Of a DNA stretch of 49,194 nucleotides, positions 23,642 through 33,591 are shown piece by piece; the first letter of the stretch is position 1, and each line of letters opens with the position of its first letter. A program made the position numbers and the translations under genes. Source of the DNA: Magnetococcales bacterium (lineage in GTDB: Bacteria > Pseudomonadota > Magnetococcia > Magnetococcales > JADGCL01). The stretch is taken from positions 1-49,194 of the forward strand of contig JADGCL010000016.1 of assembly GCA_015229005.1 (NCBI GenBank), written 5' to 3'. The notes under the pieces were generated by a model. It searched no databases. It was not told where the DNA came from and saw only the letters and a list, made by a program, of their open reading frames with translations.

Positions 23642-25879
23642 TCACTTGGAGGTGTGGGTAAAGACCCCGTCCCACGCCGCTCCCGGCGGGTGTTGGACGA
23701 AGTGGGCGATGCGCTCCAGGTAGATGTTGTAGATTCCTCGCTCCGGGTCGCGTTGTTGCAGTGCCTTGAAGCGCTTTTCAGCGTCCTTCCACCGCTGTTG
23801 CCGGTAGAGCTCGACTGCCTGGTGGTAGACCTCCAGCTCGGTGCGGGTCTCCTGACCGATCTGTTCCTTCAAACCGACCGGTTCGAAGATGGCGACCGGT
23901 TCGGCCTTGCCCTTGACCCTGACCCGATCCAACTCGCGGAACAGCAGCTCCTCGACCTGGGCCTTGGTCTCCTCGCCGACGATCATGAGGACGCCGTACT
24001 GCTTGGTCAATCCCTCCAGACGGGATCCCAGGTTGACGGCGTCTCCCAGGACCGTGTAGGCCATGCGAAATTCCGATCCCATGTTGCCGACGTTCATGGT
24101 CCCGGTGTTGACTCCCACCCCGATTTTGAGCTGGGGCCAGCCCCTGGCCTTGAAGGCGTCCTTGAGATCCTCCATCGCCTGGATCATTTCCATGCCGGCC
24201 ATCACGGCATTTTTGGCATGGGAGCGATCCTCGATGGGCGCCCCCCAGAAGGCCATGATGGCGTCCCCCATGTACTTGTCGATGGTGCCGCGCCGGAGAT
24301 GGATGACCCGGGTCATGGGAGTGAGGAAGGCATTCATCAGGTGAGTCAGCTCCGCCGGCGGCAATCCTTCGGAGATGGTGGTGAATCCCCGCACATCGGA
24401 GAAGAGGACCGACATCTCCCGACTCTCGCCGCCAATGGAAAAGTCCTTGCCGCTTGCGGTCATTTCCGCCACCAACTCGGCGGGGATGTACTGGCCGAAC
24501 ATGCGTGAAATCTGTCGCTTTCCCCGGGATTCGATGAAAAAACCGAAGGACATGTGGAACATGAACATCGTCAGGACCAGCGTCGCGGTCGTGGCGATGG
24601 GGACGACGACATCGTATCGTTTCCAGAAGAAGAGATTGACCCAGACCATCACCAGGAAGAGGAGGAGGGTGGTGTAGGTGGTCCAGAGCGGGGATTGCCG
24701 GGGGAGGAGGAAGGTGGTCAGGAGCCCGAGGAACAGGATGGCCAGGAACTCGGCCATCCAGGTGTATCCGGGGCGCATCTTGATGCTGCCGTCGAGGATG
24801 CCGCTGGCGATGTTGGCGTGGACCTCCACCCCAGGATAGACCGACTGCACGGGGGTTGTCCGGAGGTCCATCAGTCCGGGGGCGGTGGTTCCCACCAGGG
24901 CGACGACCCCGTCCAGGGTATTCACATCGGCCTTTCGGCTCAGGACATCGGCGACTGAAACGTAAGGAAAGCTGCGCTGCGGACCGCGGAACGGAACCAG
25001 CACCGAGGCCCGTTCGTCTACCGGGATCTGATAGCGACCGAGTCCGATCCATTCAAGCCCGTATTCGACCTGAGAGGCATCGCCACCTGTAGTGGAATTG
25101 ATTCCGAGGGTGATGGGTGGCTCGCCCATGAGAGCGCGGATGAGCCCCAGGGCAAGTGATTGGTAGAGGGCGCCATTGTATTCCTGGAGCAGGGGGACCC
25201 GGCGAAAGACGCCGTCGCTGTCGACAAGGGGGTTTTCGAAAAAGCCGCCGCTCAAGGCCTGCTGTTGCAGGATGGCGAGATTGCCACCATAGCCGGTTGC
25301 CTGGACGAAGGGGATATTGGAGTGTCCCAACTCCGCCAGGGTCATGACCGGCTTGGGCAATTCTCCCGAAGTGGAGACTCCTCCTTCATCCTGTAAATTC
25401 TTGAAATAATACCCCAGAATCACGTTGCGGTTCTTCAGGGTATCCGCCAGGCGGTTGTCGTATTGCAGGAAGGGCTTCAGTTCCTGCAGATGCGCCTGGA
25501 AGGTCGGGTCCTGCTTCAGGACTTCGCGCCCGAGTTTTTCCAGCACCTTCAGGCCGGAACTTTCGTCGGCTTCGGCAAAGACGACGTCGAAACCGACGGC
25601 GCTGACACGATAATAGTCGAAGAGTACGGTAATGAGATCGGCGATGACGTCACGGCCCCACGGCCATCGTCCAATCTCACCCAGGCTTTTTTCGTCGATG
25701 TCCAGGATGACGATACGGGGATCCTGGGTCCCGGGCATGGTCAGGCGCACCCGGAAATCGTAGGCCAGATTTTCCATCCGCTCCAGGAGGGGGATCTTGA
25801 CCAGATTCAGGGGCTGGAGAGCGAAGATCAGGACGATCAACAGGCTGAGAACGTGGCGAACGATCTGGCGACGCAGCAC
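23642..25879 (-). CDS. CHASE2-domain class III adenylate cyclase
   Basis: Membrane receptor-cyclase of 745 residues. The N-terminal membrane segment (HVLSLLIVLIFALQPL) leads into a periplasmic CHASE2 domain (~35-330; IVILDIDEKSLGEIGRWPWG and VALVGTTAPGLMDLRTTP). About three more membrane segments follow (~345-440), then a class III cyclase domain. Its two metal aspartates are in VLFSDVRGFTTIS and DKYMGDAIMAFWG; YTVLGDAVNLGSRLEG supplies the substrate Asp and the Asn/Arg pair, so it should be active and ATP-specific. A TPR-like tail ends the protein. The start is GTG at 25879 with AAGGAG seven bases upstream. The CHASE2 ligand is unknown. Confidence 0.9.
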   Translation of the reverse strand: MLRRQIVRHVLSLLIVLIFALQPLNLVKIPLLERMENLAYDFRVRLTMPGTQDPRIVILDIDEKSLGEIGRWPWGRDVIADLITVLFDYYRVSAVGFDVVFAEADESSGLKVLEKLGREVLKQDPTFQAHLQELKPFLQYDNRLADTLKNRNVILGYYFKNLQDEGGVSTSGELPKPVMTLAELGHSNIPFVQATGYGGNLAILQQQALSGGFFENPLVDSDGVFRRVPLLQEYNGALYQSLALGLIRALMGEPPITLGINSTTGGDASQVEYGLEWIGLGRYQIPVDERASVLVPFRGPQRSFPYVSVADVLSRKADVNTLDGVVALVGTTAPGLMDLRTTPVQSVYPGVEVHANIASGILDGSIKMRPGYTWMAEFLAILFLGLLTTFLLPRQSPLWTTYTTLLLFLVMVWVNLFFWKRYDVVVPIATTATLVLTMFMFHMSFGFFIESRGKRQISRMFGQYIPAELVAEMTASGKDFSIGGESREMSVLFSDVRGFTTISEGLPPAELTHLMNAFLTPMTRVIHLRRGTIDKYMGDAIMAFWGAPIEDRSHAKNAVMAGMEMIQAMEDLKDAFKARGWPQLKIGVGVNTGTMNVGNMGSEFRMAYTVLGDAVNLGSRLEGLTKQYGVLMIVGEETKAQVEELLFRELDRVRVKGKAEPVAIFEPVGLKEQIGQETRTELEVYHQAVELYRQQRWKDAEKRFKALQQRDPERGIYNIYLERIAHFVQHPPGAAWDGVFTHTSK

Positions 25880-25939
25880 TAACCACTCCTTCCGGGAGGT
25901 GCCATGAGGTGACTCGATGCTCCGACAAATCGGCCTTCG

Positions 25940-27607
25940 TCAGGGGGTCGTGGGGCTCGCCGAGACATAGCCAGGGATCTTGGAGTGGTCCACCGCATCA
26001 ATCTGCTCCGCTCCCAGGTACTGTTCGGCGTAGGCGAGGTAGACCTTATAATCGATGAGAACCTGAAAGAGATCCGGATCAATGTGCTGGTCTTTTTTCA
26101 TGAATCCAAGGATTTTCAAGGACTCGGAGAGGGTTTTCCCCTTTTTGTAGGGGCGGTCGCAAGCGGTGAGGGCCTCGAAGACGTCGGCGATCGCCAATAT
26201 CCGCGCCTGGACCGACATCTGATCGCGCTTCAGTTTTTTGGGATAACCGGTGCCGATCATGTTTTCGTGGTGGGCCCCGGCGATGGCCGGGACGTTTTTC
26301 AGGTTTTTCGGAAAGGGGAGGGCCTCCAGCATCTTGATGGAAGCGGAGACGTGATTGTTGATGATCTCGCGCTCTTCCGGGGTGATGGTTCCCCTGGCGA
26401 TATTGAGATTGTAGACCTCATTCTCCGTGAGGAAAGTGACAACTTCGCCGTCGGGATTGGTCCAGGTATAGGCGCCGATGTCGCGAATACGCTGCTGCCG
26501 TTCGGGGGACATGAACTCACCGCCGATGTTCGACTCCTTCACGAAGGCCCGGTCCTCTTCGTAGCGGGCGATGGTCTCCTGGAAGTTCCTCTCGAGTTCC
26601 GGGATACGCTCCGGGGTACCCTGTTCGAGGGCAGAGAGCTTTTCCTTGAGGAAGGCCACCTCGGTCTGCCGCATCAGGGACTCGAAGCGGGTATCCACGA
26701 GATGGATGCGGTCAAAAATGGTTTCCAGCTTGGTTCCTTTGTCGACGACCTCGGTGGGAGTGACCACCTTGCCGCAGTCGTGCAACCAGGAGGCGATCCT
26801 GAGTTCGTACATCTCCTCGTCGGTGAGACGAAACTCCTTGAGTTCGCCGTGGTCGCATTCGTTGGCGGCCTTGGCCAGGAGTTCGGCCATGACGGGAACC
26901 CGTTCGCAGTGACCGCCGGTATAGGGTGATTTCTCGTCGATGGCGGAAGCGATGGCCTTGATGAAGGCCTCGAAGAGGTGTCTCAGGTCTTCGATCAGGC
27001 GCTTGTTGGTCAGGGCGATGGCCGCCTGGGAGGCGAGGCTTTCCGCCAGCTTCTGATCCTCCTGGGAGAAAGTCCGGATCCTGCCGGTGTCCCAATCCTT
27101 GGCGTTGATGAGTTGCAGAACGCCGATGATCTCGTTTTCGTGGCTCTTGAGGGGGACGGTCAGGAACGAGGTCGAACGGTAGCCGGTGTTCTTGTCGAAA
27201 GCCCTGGTCCCGGAAAAATCGAACCCTTCGGCCGTGTAGGCATCGGGGATGTTGATCGTTTGCTCCTTCAAGGCAACGAAGGCAGCGATGTGCTGGAGGT
27301 TGGGTTCGCCGTCGTCCCGATAAAGCCTCAGGGGGGGGAAGGGTATGGCGACCCCGGTGGTGCCACCCATGGCGATATGGAGCGAGTCGGTGCGAATGAT
27401 CGAGAACTTGAGAGTCCGCTCCTCGGTCATGGAGTAGAGGGTCCCCGCATCGGCATTGCAGAGCTCCTTGGCCCCCAGGAGGATGGTCTCCAGGAGTCGG
27501 TCGGAGTCTTTTTCGGTCGACAGGGCGATGCCGATCTCGTTCAGCCGGCTGACTTTCCGTGCGAATTCTGCGGCCCCGGCAGAGATTTCAGGGGGAGATG
27601 GCCCCAT
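25940..27607 (-). CDS. GAF and HD-GYP domain c-di-GMP phosphodiesterase
   Basis: Predicted cytoplasmic c-di-GMP phosphodiesterase of 555 residues. The N-terminal GAF domain (~25-200) includes GAKELCNADAGTLYSM and LTVPLKSHENEIIGVLQLIN. The HD-GYP domain follows, with TGGHCERVPVMAELLA, the HD motif WLHDCGK and the signature HHENMIGTGYPKKL, then LAIADVFEALTACDRPYKKG. Between the HD and GYP parts lies an unusually long helical insertion (~130 residues, charged, from ETIFDRIHLVDTRFESL). The ATG at 27607 (MGPSPPEISAG) follows AAGGAG; the upstream extension to 27811 lacks family likeness. It is followed by the CHASE2 cyclase 60 bases downstream and probably forms a signalling pair with it. Confidence 0.88.
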   Translation of the reverse strand: MGPSPPEISAGAAEFARKVSRLNEIGIALSTEKDSDRLLETILLGAKELCNADAGTLYSMTEERTLKFSIIRTDSLHIAMGGTTGVAIPFPPLRLYRDDGEPNLQHIAAFVALKEQTINIPDAYTAEGFDFSGTRAFDKNTGYRSTSFLTVPLKSHENEIIGVLQLINAKDWDTGRIRTFSQEDQKLAESLASQAAIALTNKRLIEDLRHLFEAFIKAIASAIDEKSPYTGGHCERVPVMAELLAKAANECDHGELKEFRLTDEEMYELRIASWLHDCGKVVTPTEVVDKGTKLETIFDRIHLVDTRFESLMRQTEVAFLKEKLSALEQGTPERIPELERNFQETIARYEEDRAFVKESNIGGEFMSPERQQRIRDIGAYTWTNPDGEVVTFLTENEVYNLNIARGTITPEEREIINNHVSASIKMLEALPFPKNLKNVPAIAGAHHENMIGTGYPKKLKRDQMSVQARILAIADVFEALTACDRPYKKGKTLSESLKILGFMKKDQHIDPDLFQVLIDYKVYLAYAEQYLGAEQIDAVDHSKIPGYVSASPTTP

Positions 27608-27860
27608 GGAAGAGACTCCTTCGACGGACGGAATATCCAAGATCTGAAGACGAAACCGCGTTCGACAACGGCCACAGGACGCACCACAGGGCGCACACCG
27701 GCATGGGAACGGGGACCCCAATCCGACCGATCCTGATACGGTCTGCCGCCGCCGTCCATCGGACACTATAGCCGGGAGTTGGGGTATTTTACAGCCAAAA
27801 ACAATCGGCAAGGGACTGCGGGAGGGAGAACCCCGGCATGCAAAAGTCGCATAAGATATA

Positions 27861-27950
27861 TTATGTAAAATCGATGGTCGCCACAGAAGCCACCGCAGTG
27901 GTCTCCTCCATTGCCATATGGATTATGTCAAATTCCATGTCATGTCAAAA
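27861..27950 (-). promoter_or_regulatory. AT-rich control block with three TTKACAT repeats
   Basis: In this otherwise gene-free, GC-rich stretch (27608-28167), the minus strand carries three direct repeats of the form TTT(G/T)ACATRA: complements of 27940-27950, 27923-27933 and 27861-27870. The first two form a sigma70-like pair, TTGACA (27943-27948) and CATAAT (27922-27927), with a short 15-base spacer pointing to the GAF-HD-GYP gene. The leader would be about 300 bases. The repeats could equally be operator sites. Nothing else is evident in 27608-27860. Confidence 0.35.
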
Positions 27951-28003
27951 TTGGTCGCATGGTCCGGTGGGCGTTGCCGGCGCTGGTGGTCGGGGTTGGC
28001 AAC

Positions 28004-28033
28004 TTGCCCGAAGACCGGTACGGGCACTAGAAT
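28004..28033 (+). promoter_or_regulatory. Candidate sigma70 promoter of metG
   Basis: TTGCCC (28004-28009) and TAGAAT (28028-28033) are separated by 18 bases and point toward metG. The -10 box matches 5 of 6 consensus positions, the -35 box 4 of 6. Transcription would start near 28040, giving a leader of about 130 bases. It lies in the divergent gap between the GAF-HD-GYP gene and metG. Confidence 0.5.
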
Positions 28034-28167
28034 GGAGGCACCGGTCGCGTTCCTCTTCGCCTCCGGCCCGGGCCGCCGCCGAACGCCTTGGGGTCGACGG
28101 GATGATTCGGGGGTTCCTTTTCCCCTGCCAACCCCAAGGAAAAATCCAACCTTGAAAGAATCCAGCC

Positions 28168-30243
28168 TTGCCACAGCCAGATGAGTCCCGGGCCGCCTCC
28201 CAGCCGCAGCGTCGGATCCTGGTGACGAGTGCCCTTCCCTACGCCAACGGTTCCATCCATCTCGGTCACCTGGTGGAGGCCATTCAGACCGACATCTGGG
28301 TTCGTTACCACCGGTTGCGGGGTCGGGACTGCCGCTATGTTTGCGCCGACGACACCCATGGCTCCCCCATCATGATCAGCGCCCAGCGCCAGGGAATCTC
28401 CCCCGAAGCCCTGGTGACCCGCATGCACGAGGAGCATCTGGCCGATTTCGCCGGCTTCGCCATCCAGTTCGACAATTACTACAGCACCAATTCTCCGGAG
28501 AATCGCCAACTCTCCGAGGAGGTCTACCGCAAGCTCAAGGCCGCCGGTCATATCTACACCGAACGGGTCAGACAGGCCTATTGCCCCAAGGACGGGATGT
28601 TTCTTCCCGACCGCTTCATTCGCGGGACCTGTCCCCGCTGCGGTGCCCGCGACCAGTACGGAGACGCCTGCGAGGCCTGCGGCGCCACCTACTCCCCCCT
28701 GGAACTGGGGGACGCCGGCTGTTCCCTTTGTGGTTCGGCGCCGGAGGAACGGGAGTCGGAACACTATTTCTTCCGCCTCGAGAACTTCACCGATTTTCTC
28801 CGCTCCTGGACCCGTTCCGGGGCCTTGCAGACGGAGATGATCAACAAGCTGGAGGAGTGGTTTGCCGCTGGCCTGAAGAGCTGGGACATCTCCCGGGATG
28901 GTCCCTACTTCGGCTTCGAGATCCCGGATGCGCCCGGGAAATATTTCTACGTCTGGCTGGACGCCCCCATCGGCTATATGGCCTCGACCCGCAACCTGTG
29001 CGAGCGGCTGGGGCTTGACTTCGAGGCCTACTGGCGACGTGACGACGTTTCCGAGGTCTACCACTTCATCGGCAAGGATATCCTCTACTTCCATACCCTC
29101 TTCTGGCCGGCCATGCTCGAAGGGGCCGGTTTCCGCAAACCCACTGCCGTCTTTGCCCACGGCTTTCTGACCGTCAACGGCGCCAAGATGTCCAAGTCGC
29201 GGGGGACCTTCATCAATGCCCGTGACTACCTGGCCCACCTCGATCCCGAATATCTGCGTTACTACTACGCCACCAAGCTCACCCCCAGGGTCGACGACCT
29301 GGATCTCAGTTTGGATGACTTCATTCTCAAGGTCAACAGCGACCTGGTCGGCAAGGTGGTCAATCTGGCCTCCCGCACTGCGGGTTTTCTGGAGAAGCGG
29401 TTCGGGGGGTGTCTGGCCGCCGTTTATCCCGATGACGAGGGCTTGTTCGCCCGTTTTGTCGACGCCGGTGACGAACTTGCCGAGCTTTACGAGTCCCGGG
29501 AGTATGGCCAGGCGATGCGCCGCATCATGGGACTGGCCGATGCCGCCAACCGCTTCGTCGAGGATCGGGCGCCTTGGCTTCTGGCCAAGGATCCCGGAAA
29601 AAAGGCCCAGCTCCTCGATGCCTGCTCCGTTGCCATCAACCTTTTCCGCCTGCTCCTGACCTATCTGAAGCCGGTATTGCCGGCGACCTCTGCGCGGGTG
29701 GAGGCCTTTCTTCAAGCAGGCGAGTTGAGTTGGGAGGGGCGTCGCGAACCCCTGGTCGGCCATACGGTCGGGCGTTTTTCCCACCTGATGGTGCGTGTCG
29801 ACCCGAAAAAGGTGGAGGCCATGCTTCAGGCATCTCAGGCGGCAGGCGGGAACGAGGGAAAACCGGGCCCGGTCGCCTCTTCCCCGGGGGAGTCGCAGAA
29901 GGAGGAGCCGGCAGCGGAAATCGGGATGGAGTTGTTTGGCCAGGTGGATTTGCGGGTTGGGCGTGTCGAGGCTGCGTCGCTGGTCACGGGGGCGGACAAA
30001 CTGCTGGAGTTGACGATCGATCTGGGGCCCCTGGGACGACGGCGGATCTTTGCGGGCATTCGTTTGGCCTACGATCCCGCCACCTTGATCGGACGCCTGG
30101 TCGTCGTCGTGGCCAACCTCAAACCGCGCAAGATGAAGTTCGGAACCTCGGAGGGAATGGTTCTGGCGGCCGGAGGTGGGGGAAAGGAGCTGTTTCTACT
30201 GGCTCCTGATGCCGGGGCCTCTCCCGGGCAGAGGGTCGCTTGA
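28168..30243 (+). CDS. metG: Methionyl-tRNA synthetase
   Basis: Charges tRNA-Met with methionine. The 691-residue protein has the class I HIGH-type motif in [12 protein letters not shown], a zinc knuckle with [18 protein letters not shown] and CSLCG, the KMSKS loop in [12 protein letters not shown], an alpha-helical anticodon-binding domain, and a C-terminal Trbp111-like tRNA-binding domain ([20 protein letters not shown] to the end). The two parts are joined by a low-complexity linker rich in Pro, Gly and Glu. The start is TTG at 28168; no ATG or GTG lies in frame before the conserved [13 protein letters not shown]. It lies divergent from the signalling pair. Confidence 0.97.
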   Translation: MPQPDESRAASQPQRRILVTSALPYANGSIHLGHLVEAIQTDIWVRYHRLRGRDCRYVCADDTHGSPIMISAQRQGISPEALVTRMHEEHLADFAGFAIQFDNYYSTNSPENRQLSEEVYRKLKAAGHIYTERVRQAYCPKDGMFLPDRFIRGTCPRCGARDQYGDACEACGATYSPLELGDAGCSLCGSAPEERESEHYFFRLENFTDFLRSWTRSGALQTEMINKLEEWFAAGLKSWDISRDGPYFGFEIPDAPGKYFYVWLDAPIGYMASTRNLCERLGLDFEAYWRRDDVSEVYHFIGKDILYFHTLFWPAMLEGAGFRKPTAVFAHGFLTVNGAKMSKSRGTFINARDYLAHLDPEYLRYYYATKLTPRVDDLDLSLDDFILKVNSDLVGKVVNLASRTAGFLEKRFGGCLAAVYPDDEGLFARFVDAGDELAELYESREYGQAMRRIMGLADAANRFVEDRAPWLLAKDPGKKAQLLDACSVAINLFRLLLTYLKPVLPATSARVEAFLQAGELSWEGRREPLVGHTVGRFSHLMVRVDPKKVEAMLQASQAAGGNEGKPGPVASSPGESQKEEPAAEIGMELFGQVDLRVGRVEAASLVTGADKLLELTIDLGPLGRRRIFAGIRLAYDPATLIGRLVVVVANLKPRKMKFGTSEGMVLAAGGGGKELFLLAPDAGASPGQRVA

Positions 30244-30344
30244 ATCCGCACGACCGCTGATCGATCGAAGATGGACAGTTGGCCGCCATGAGGGTGGGGG
30301 GCTGCCTGCGCTTTTCAAGGGAATCTTTGGAGAGGAACATTTCC

Positions 30345-32120
30345 ATGAAAGTGGCTTTGGTGACCGACTCGGCCACCGTCAATTCCATCCTCAGGAAGGG
30401 CATGACTGAGGGGCGTTTCGAATTGGCCGAGTTTGCCTCGTCGCAGAGCGGTTTTTTCGAGGCCTTGTCGGCCTTTCAACCGAGGTTGATCTTCCTCCGG
30501 ACCGAACTGGCCCAGGCCAACGGTATCGACGTCTGTGATCGGATCAAGGACGATCCGGCCTTCAGGGGGAGCAGGGTCGTCTTTCTCTCCTCGAATCCCC
30601 GTCTCCGGGAGTTGGCGATTCAGCACCGTGCCGACCGGTTTCTCACCCTCCCCTTCTCGACCAAGGATGTCCATCGACTCCTGGAGATTCTGGCCCCAAA
30701 ACCGAAGGTCATCCTGTACGTCGATGACAGCGATACCTTCCATCATGTCGTTCCCCCAGCCCTGCGAGAGGAAGGTTTCGAGGTTCTGGAGGCCTGGGAT
30801 GGCCGGGAGGCGCTGGAGATCATCGACGGCGACCAGAAGATCGACCTCATCCTCTCGGACGTGGAGATGCCCGAGGTCGATGGCATCACCCTGTGTCGCA
30901 CCATTCGCAAGACCATGGAGGAAGATGTCCCGGTGGTGTTGTTGACCTCGCTGACCTCCGACGAGATCATCGACCGGGCCTTCGAGGCCGGTGCCGATGA
31001 TTTCGTCACCAAGCCGGTGGTGATCCTGGAATTGGTGTCGCGGATCAAGCGCCTGCTGAAGGCCGGTCGCTGGCTGGAGAACACCCGCCCGGAGCGGATC
31101 CTGGTGGCGGAGGACATGGAAAGCATTCGCGCCATGCTGGTCAAGGCGCTTTCCGCCCAAGGGTTTCGGGTCGACGCAGCCGAGCATGGTGTCGCAGCTC
31201 TGGCCATGCTCATGCAGAAGGAGTACGACCTCCTCCTCACTGATTTCGAGATGCCCCATATGACCGGCCTCGATCTGGTGTTGCGTCTTCGGCAGGGTGA
31301 CTCCCGGCACCGGCAGTTGCCGGTCATCTTCGCCACCTCCCGCAGCTCCCATACCGATCAGGTCAAGATCCGTTCCCTGGGGATCCAGGCCTTTCTCAGC
31401 AAGCCCTATACAGCCGACCGCATGGTGGCTGAGGTCGAGCGTGTCCTCGCGGAAGAGAGGATGGCCTCGCAGCGCAAGGCCTTCAAGAACTACTTCGCGG
31501 AGGTCCAGGAGTCCCAACTCACCACCACCGGCTCCGATGACGAGTGGATAGCCGATGACCGTTTCCGTACCCTGCTTGCGGCTGACTTGATGGGGTTGAC
31601 GGACATGGTTCGCGATGTTCCGCCCCTGGAGGTGGTCAAACTCCTCAACCTCTTTGTCGTGCGCATGGAGGAGGTTCTGGCCCTCTACGATGCCACGATC
31701 GACCGTCAGCTCGAGGAGAGTCTCATCGTCTCCTTTGGGCGCCAGGAGGATGGGGCGCATCGGGCCGTGGCTGCGGCCCGTGCCATGGTCGAGGGGATGG
31801 AGGCCATCCGCCGGGAGAGCGGCCATGCTGTCAGCCTTCGTGTCGGGATCCATGCCGGCCATGTCATCCTCGGCAGCGTGAGGGGTCGGAGTTCCCGTCG
31901 CGAACTCACCCTGATCGGCGACAATGTCCGTCTGGCAAGACGGGTCATGGAGTTGGCCGTACCTGGAGAGACCCTGATCAGCGAGGCGACAGTGAAGATG
32001 CTGTCGGGGAGGGCGGAAGTGGCTCCATCGGGCAGGGAGATCAGAGCCGATAAAGGCGCCGGGATTCCGCTCTTTCGTCTGGTTTCGGCTGTGGCCTACG
32101 GAGGGGTTTCTGCAAAGTAA
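30345..32120 (+). CDS. Triple-receiver response regulator with degenerate adenylate cyclase-like domain
   Basis: Cytoplasmic signalling protein of 591 residues. Receiver 1 (~1-120) lacks the acidic pocket and phospho-acceptor Asp (LIFLRTEL), so it is a pseudo-receiver. Receiver 2 (ILYVDDSDTF, LILSDVEMPEVDG, LLTSLTS, DFVTKPV) and receiver 3 (ILVAEDMESI, LLLTDFEMPHMTG, FATSRSS, FLSKPY) have all canonical residues. A class III cyclase-like domain follows (LLAADLMGLTDM, VGIHAGHVILGSVRGRSSRR, LTLIGDNVRLARRVMEL). The second metal site appears as EESLIVSFG where GDxxxAxFG is usual, so catalysis is doubtful. The ATG at 30345 follows GAGGA. It lies about 100 bases after metG. Its kinase and output are unknown. 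Confidence 0.85.
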   Translation: MKVALVTDSATVNSILRKGMTEGRFELAEFASSQSGFFEALSAFQPRLIFLRTELAQANGIDVCDRIKDDPAFRGSRVVFLSSNPRLRELAIQHRADRFLTLPFSTKDVHRLLEILAPKPKVILYVDDSDTFHHVVPPALREEGFEVLEAWDGREALEIIDGDQKIDLILSDVEMPEVDGITLCRTIRKTMEEDVPVVLLTSLTSDEIIDRAFEAGADDFVTKPVVILELVSRIKRLLKAGRWLENTRPERILVAEDMESIRAMLVKALSAQGFRVDAAEHGVAALAMLMQKEYDLLLTDFEMPHMTGLDLVLRLRQGDSRHRQLPVIFATSRSSHTDQVKIRSLGIQAFLSKPYTADRMVAEVERVLAEERMASQRKAFKNYFAEVQESQLTTTGSDDEWIADDRFRTLLAADLMGLTDMVRDVPPLEVVKLLNLFVVRMEEVLALYDATIDRQLEESLIVSFGRQEDGAHRAVAAARAMVEGMEAIRRESGHAVSLRVGIHAGHVILGSVRGRSSRRELTLIGDNVRLARRVMELAVPGETLISEATVKMLSGRAEVAPSGREIRADKGAGIPLFRLVSAVAYGGVSAK

Positions 32121-32193
32121 GCGTCCACCGGCATCCACGCTCGGGAGGACTCGCATCAACCCGCGATCAGCCGAAAGGGATCCCCGGCCTGAT

Positions 32194-33588
32194 TCAACCC
32201 AGCCGATCCAGGTAGCGGACCCGGAAGTGGACGCCGAGTTCTTCCTCGGCGATGGCGCGGCAGGCCTCGATGTCCACCCCTTCCAGACCTGAGATGGCGG
32301 TCGCCGTGACCTTGGGAACGTGCTGTTTGACCGCCAGAATGAAGGCCTTGACCGCCTCATAGGAACCGGAGAGGCCTGGATGGCAGTGGCGGTCGTAGAC
32401 TTCGGCACTCTGGGCATTGAGCGAAACCGAGACCGCATCGACGATGCCGGCGAAACGCGGTGTGACATCCTGACGCCTGACTCGACAGGCCAGCCCGTCG
32501 GTATTGACGCGAATGGGGACCGAATAACGCTCCTTCAGGGATCGGGCCACCTCCAGAAGGGTATCGAGCCGGAGGGTCGGCTCGCCAAAACCGCAAAACA
32601 CCACCTCTTCGAAGGCCGAGACATCACCTGCGGCGGCGATGATCGCCGCTGCCGAGGGATTCGAGCTGAGGGAGAGGTCGTAGTGGTGTACCCTGGGGGC
32701 CTTCCATTTCGGGCAAAACCCGCACTTCAAGGTGCAACCGGCCGTGATGTTGAGATATCGGCCCCGGTCGATGGTATAGGCCAGGGTCTCACCCCGCGCA
32801 TCCGTTCCCGTCCGGGGGCGGAAAAGTCGGCTGGTGTTTTCACGGGTTGCGGTCGCGATCGTCTCCAGGGGCACGCTGCGGAGGGCCGCCAGGCACTTTG
32901 CCACCTCGACCACATAGGCCGGCTCGTTGCGCTTTCCCCGGTAGGGAACGGGGGCCAGATAGGGGCTGTCCGTTTCGATGAGAAGGCGCTCGAGCGGTAC
33001 AGCCTTCGCAATCTCCTGGAGATCCTTGGCATTGCGGAAGGTAACGATTCCGGAGAAGGAGAGGTGGTACCCTTGTTCCAGTCCCCAACGGGCAAAGTCG
33101 GCGCTTCCCGAGAAGCAGTGGATCACTCCGCCGCAGTGTTTTGCCCCCTCGCTTTCCAGGATCGTGCGGGTATCGGCCTCGGCCTCACGTGAGTGGATGA
33201 CCAGCGGCAGATTGGTCGCAAGGGCAGCACGGATGTGGTTGCGGAAGGAGGCCAATTGACCTTCCCGACCGCTCTTCAGGTAGTGATAATCCAGGCCCGT
33301 CTCGCCGATGGCGACCACCTTGGGGTGATTGACCGCCGCCATGATGGCCTCCAGGGAGGCATCCGCCACCCGGTCGGCGTTGTGGGGATGGATCCCGACG
33401 GAGAGGGTCACCCCTTCGTAGGCCTCGGCGATCTCCAGACGCCTCGGCCCGCCCTCCAGATCGATGCCGATGGTTGTGATGCCGGTGACACCCGCCGCCC
33501 GGGCTCGTGCCAGCACCTGATCCAACTCCCCGGCAAAGTCGGCAAAATCCAGATGAGCATGACTATCGGCAAAAGCGAGCGTTGACAT
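32194..33588 (-). CDS. TatD-family nuclease fused to a radical SAM domain
   Basis: A 464-residue two-domain protein. Residues ~1-258 are a TatD metal-dependent deoxyribonuclease: FADSHAHLDFADF, SVGIHPHNADR, AIGETGLDYHY, LPLVIHSREAEADT, GGVIHCFSGSADFA and LLIETDSPYLAPVPYRGKRN. Residues ~280-464 are a radical SAM enzyme with the cluster motif CTLKCGFCPK, VVFCGFGEPTLR and IRVNTDGLACRV. The two activities are more often found as adjacent separate genes (TatD nuclease-associated radical SAM protein), so the fusion confirms a functional link. The junction is continuous, with no stop or shift. It starts three bases after the ricT stop. The substrate of the radical SAM half is unknown. Confidence 0.9.
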   Translation of the reverse strand: MSTLAFADSHAHLDFADFAGELDQVLARARAAGVTGITTIGIDLEGGPRRLEIAEAYEGVTLSVGIHPHNADRVADASLEAIMAAVNHPKVVAIGETGLDYHYLKSGREGQLASFRNHIRAALATNLPLVIHSREAEADTRTILESEGAKHCGGVIHCFSGSADFARWGLEQGYHLSFSGIVTFRNAKDLQEIAKAVPLERLLIETDSPYLAPVPYRGKRNEPAYVVEVAKCLAALRSVPLETIATATRENTSRLFRPRTGTDARGETLAYTIDRGRYLNITAGCTLKCGFCPKWKAPRVHHYDLSLSSNPSAAAIIAAAGDVSAFEEVVFCGFGEPTLRLDTLLEVARSLKERYSVPIRVNTDGLACRVRRQDVTPRFAGIVDAVSVSLNAQSAEVYDRHCHPGLSGSYEAVKAFILAVKQHVPKVTATAISGLEGVDIEACRAIAEEELGVHFRVRYLDRLG

Positions 33589-33591
33589 TGT

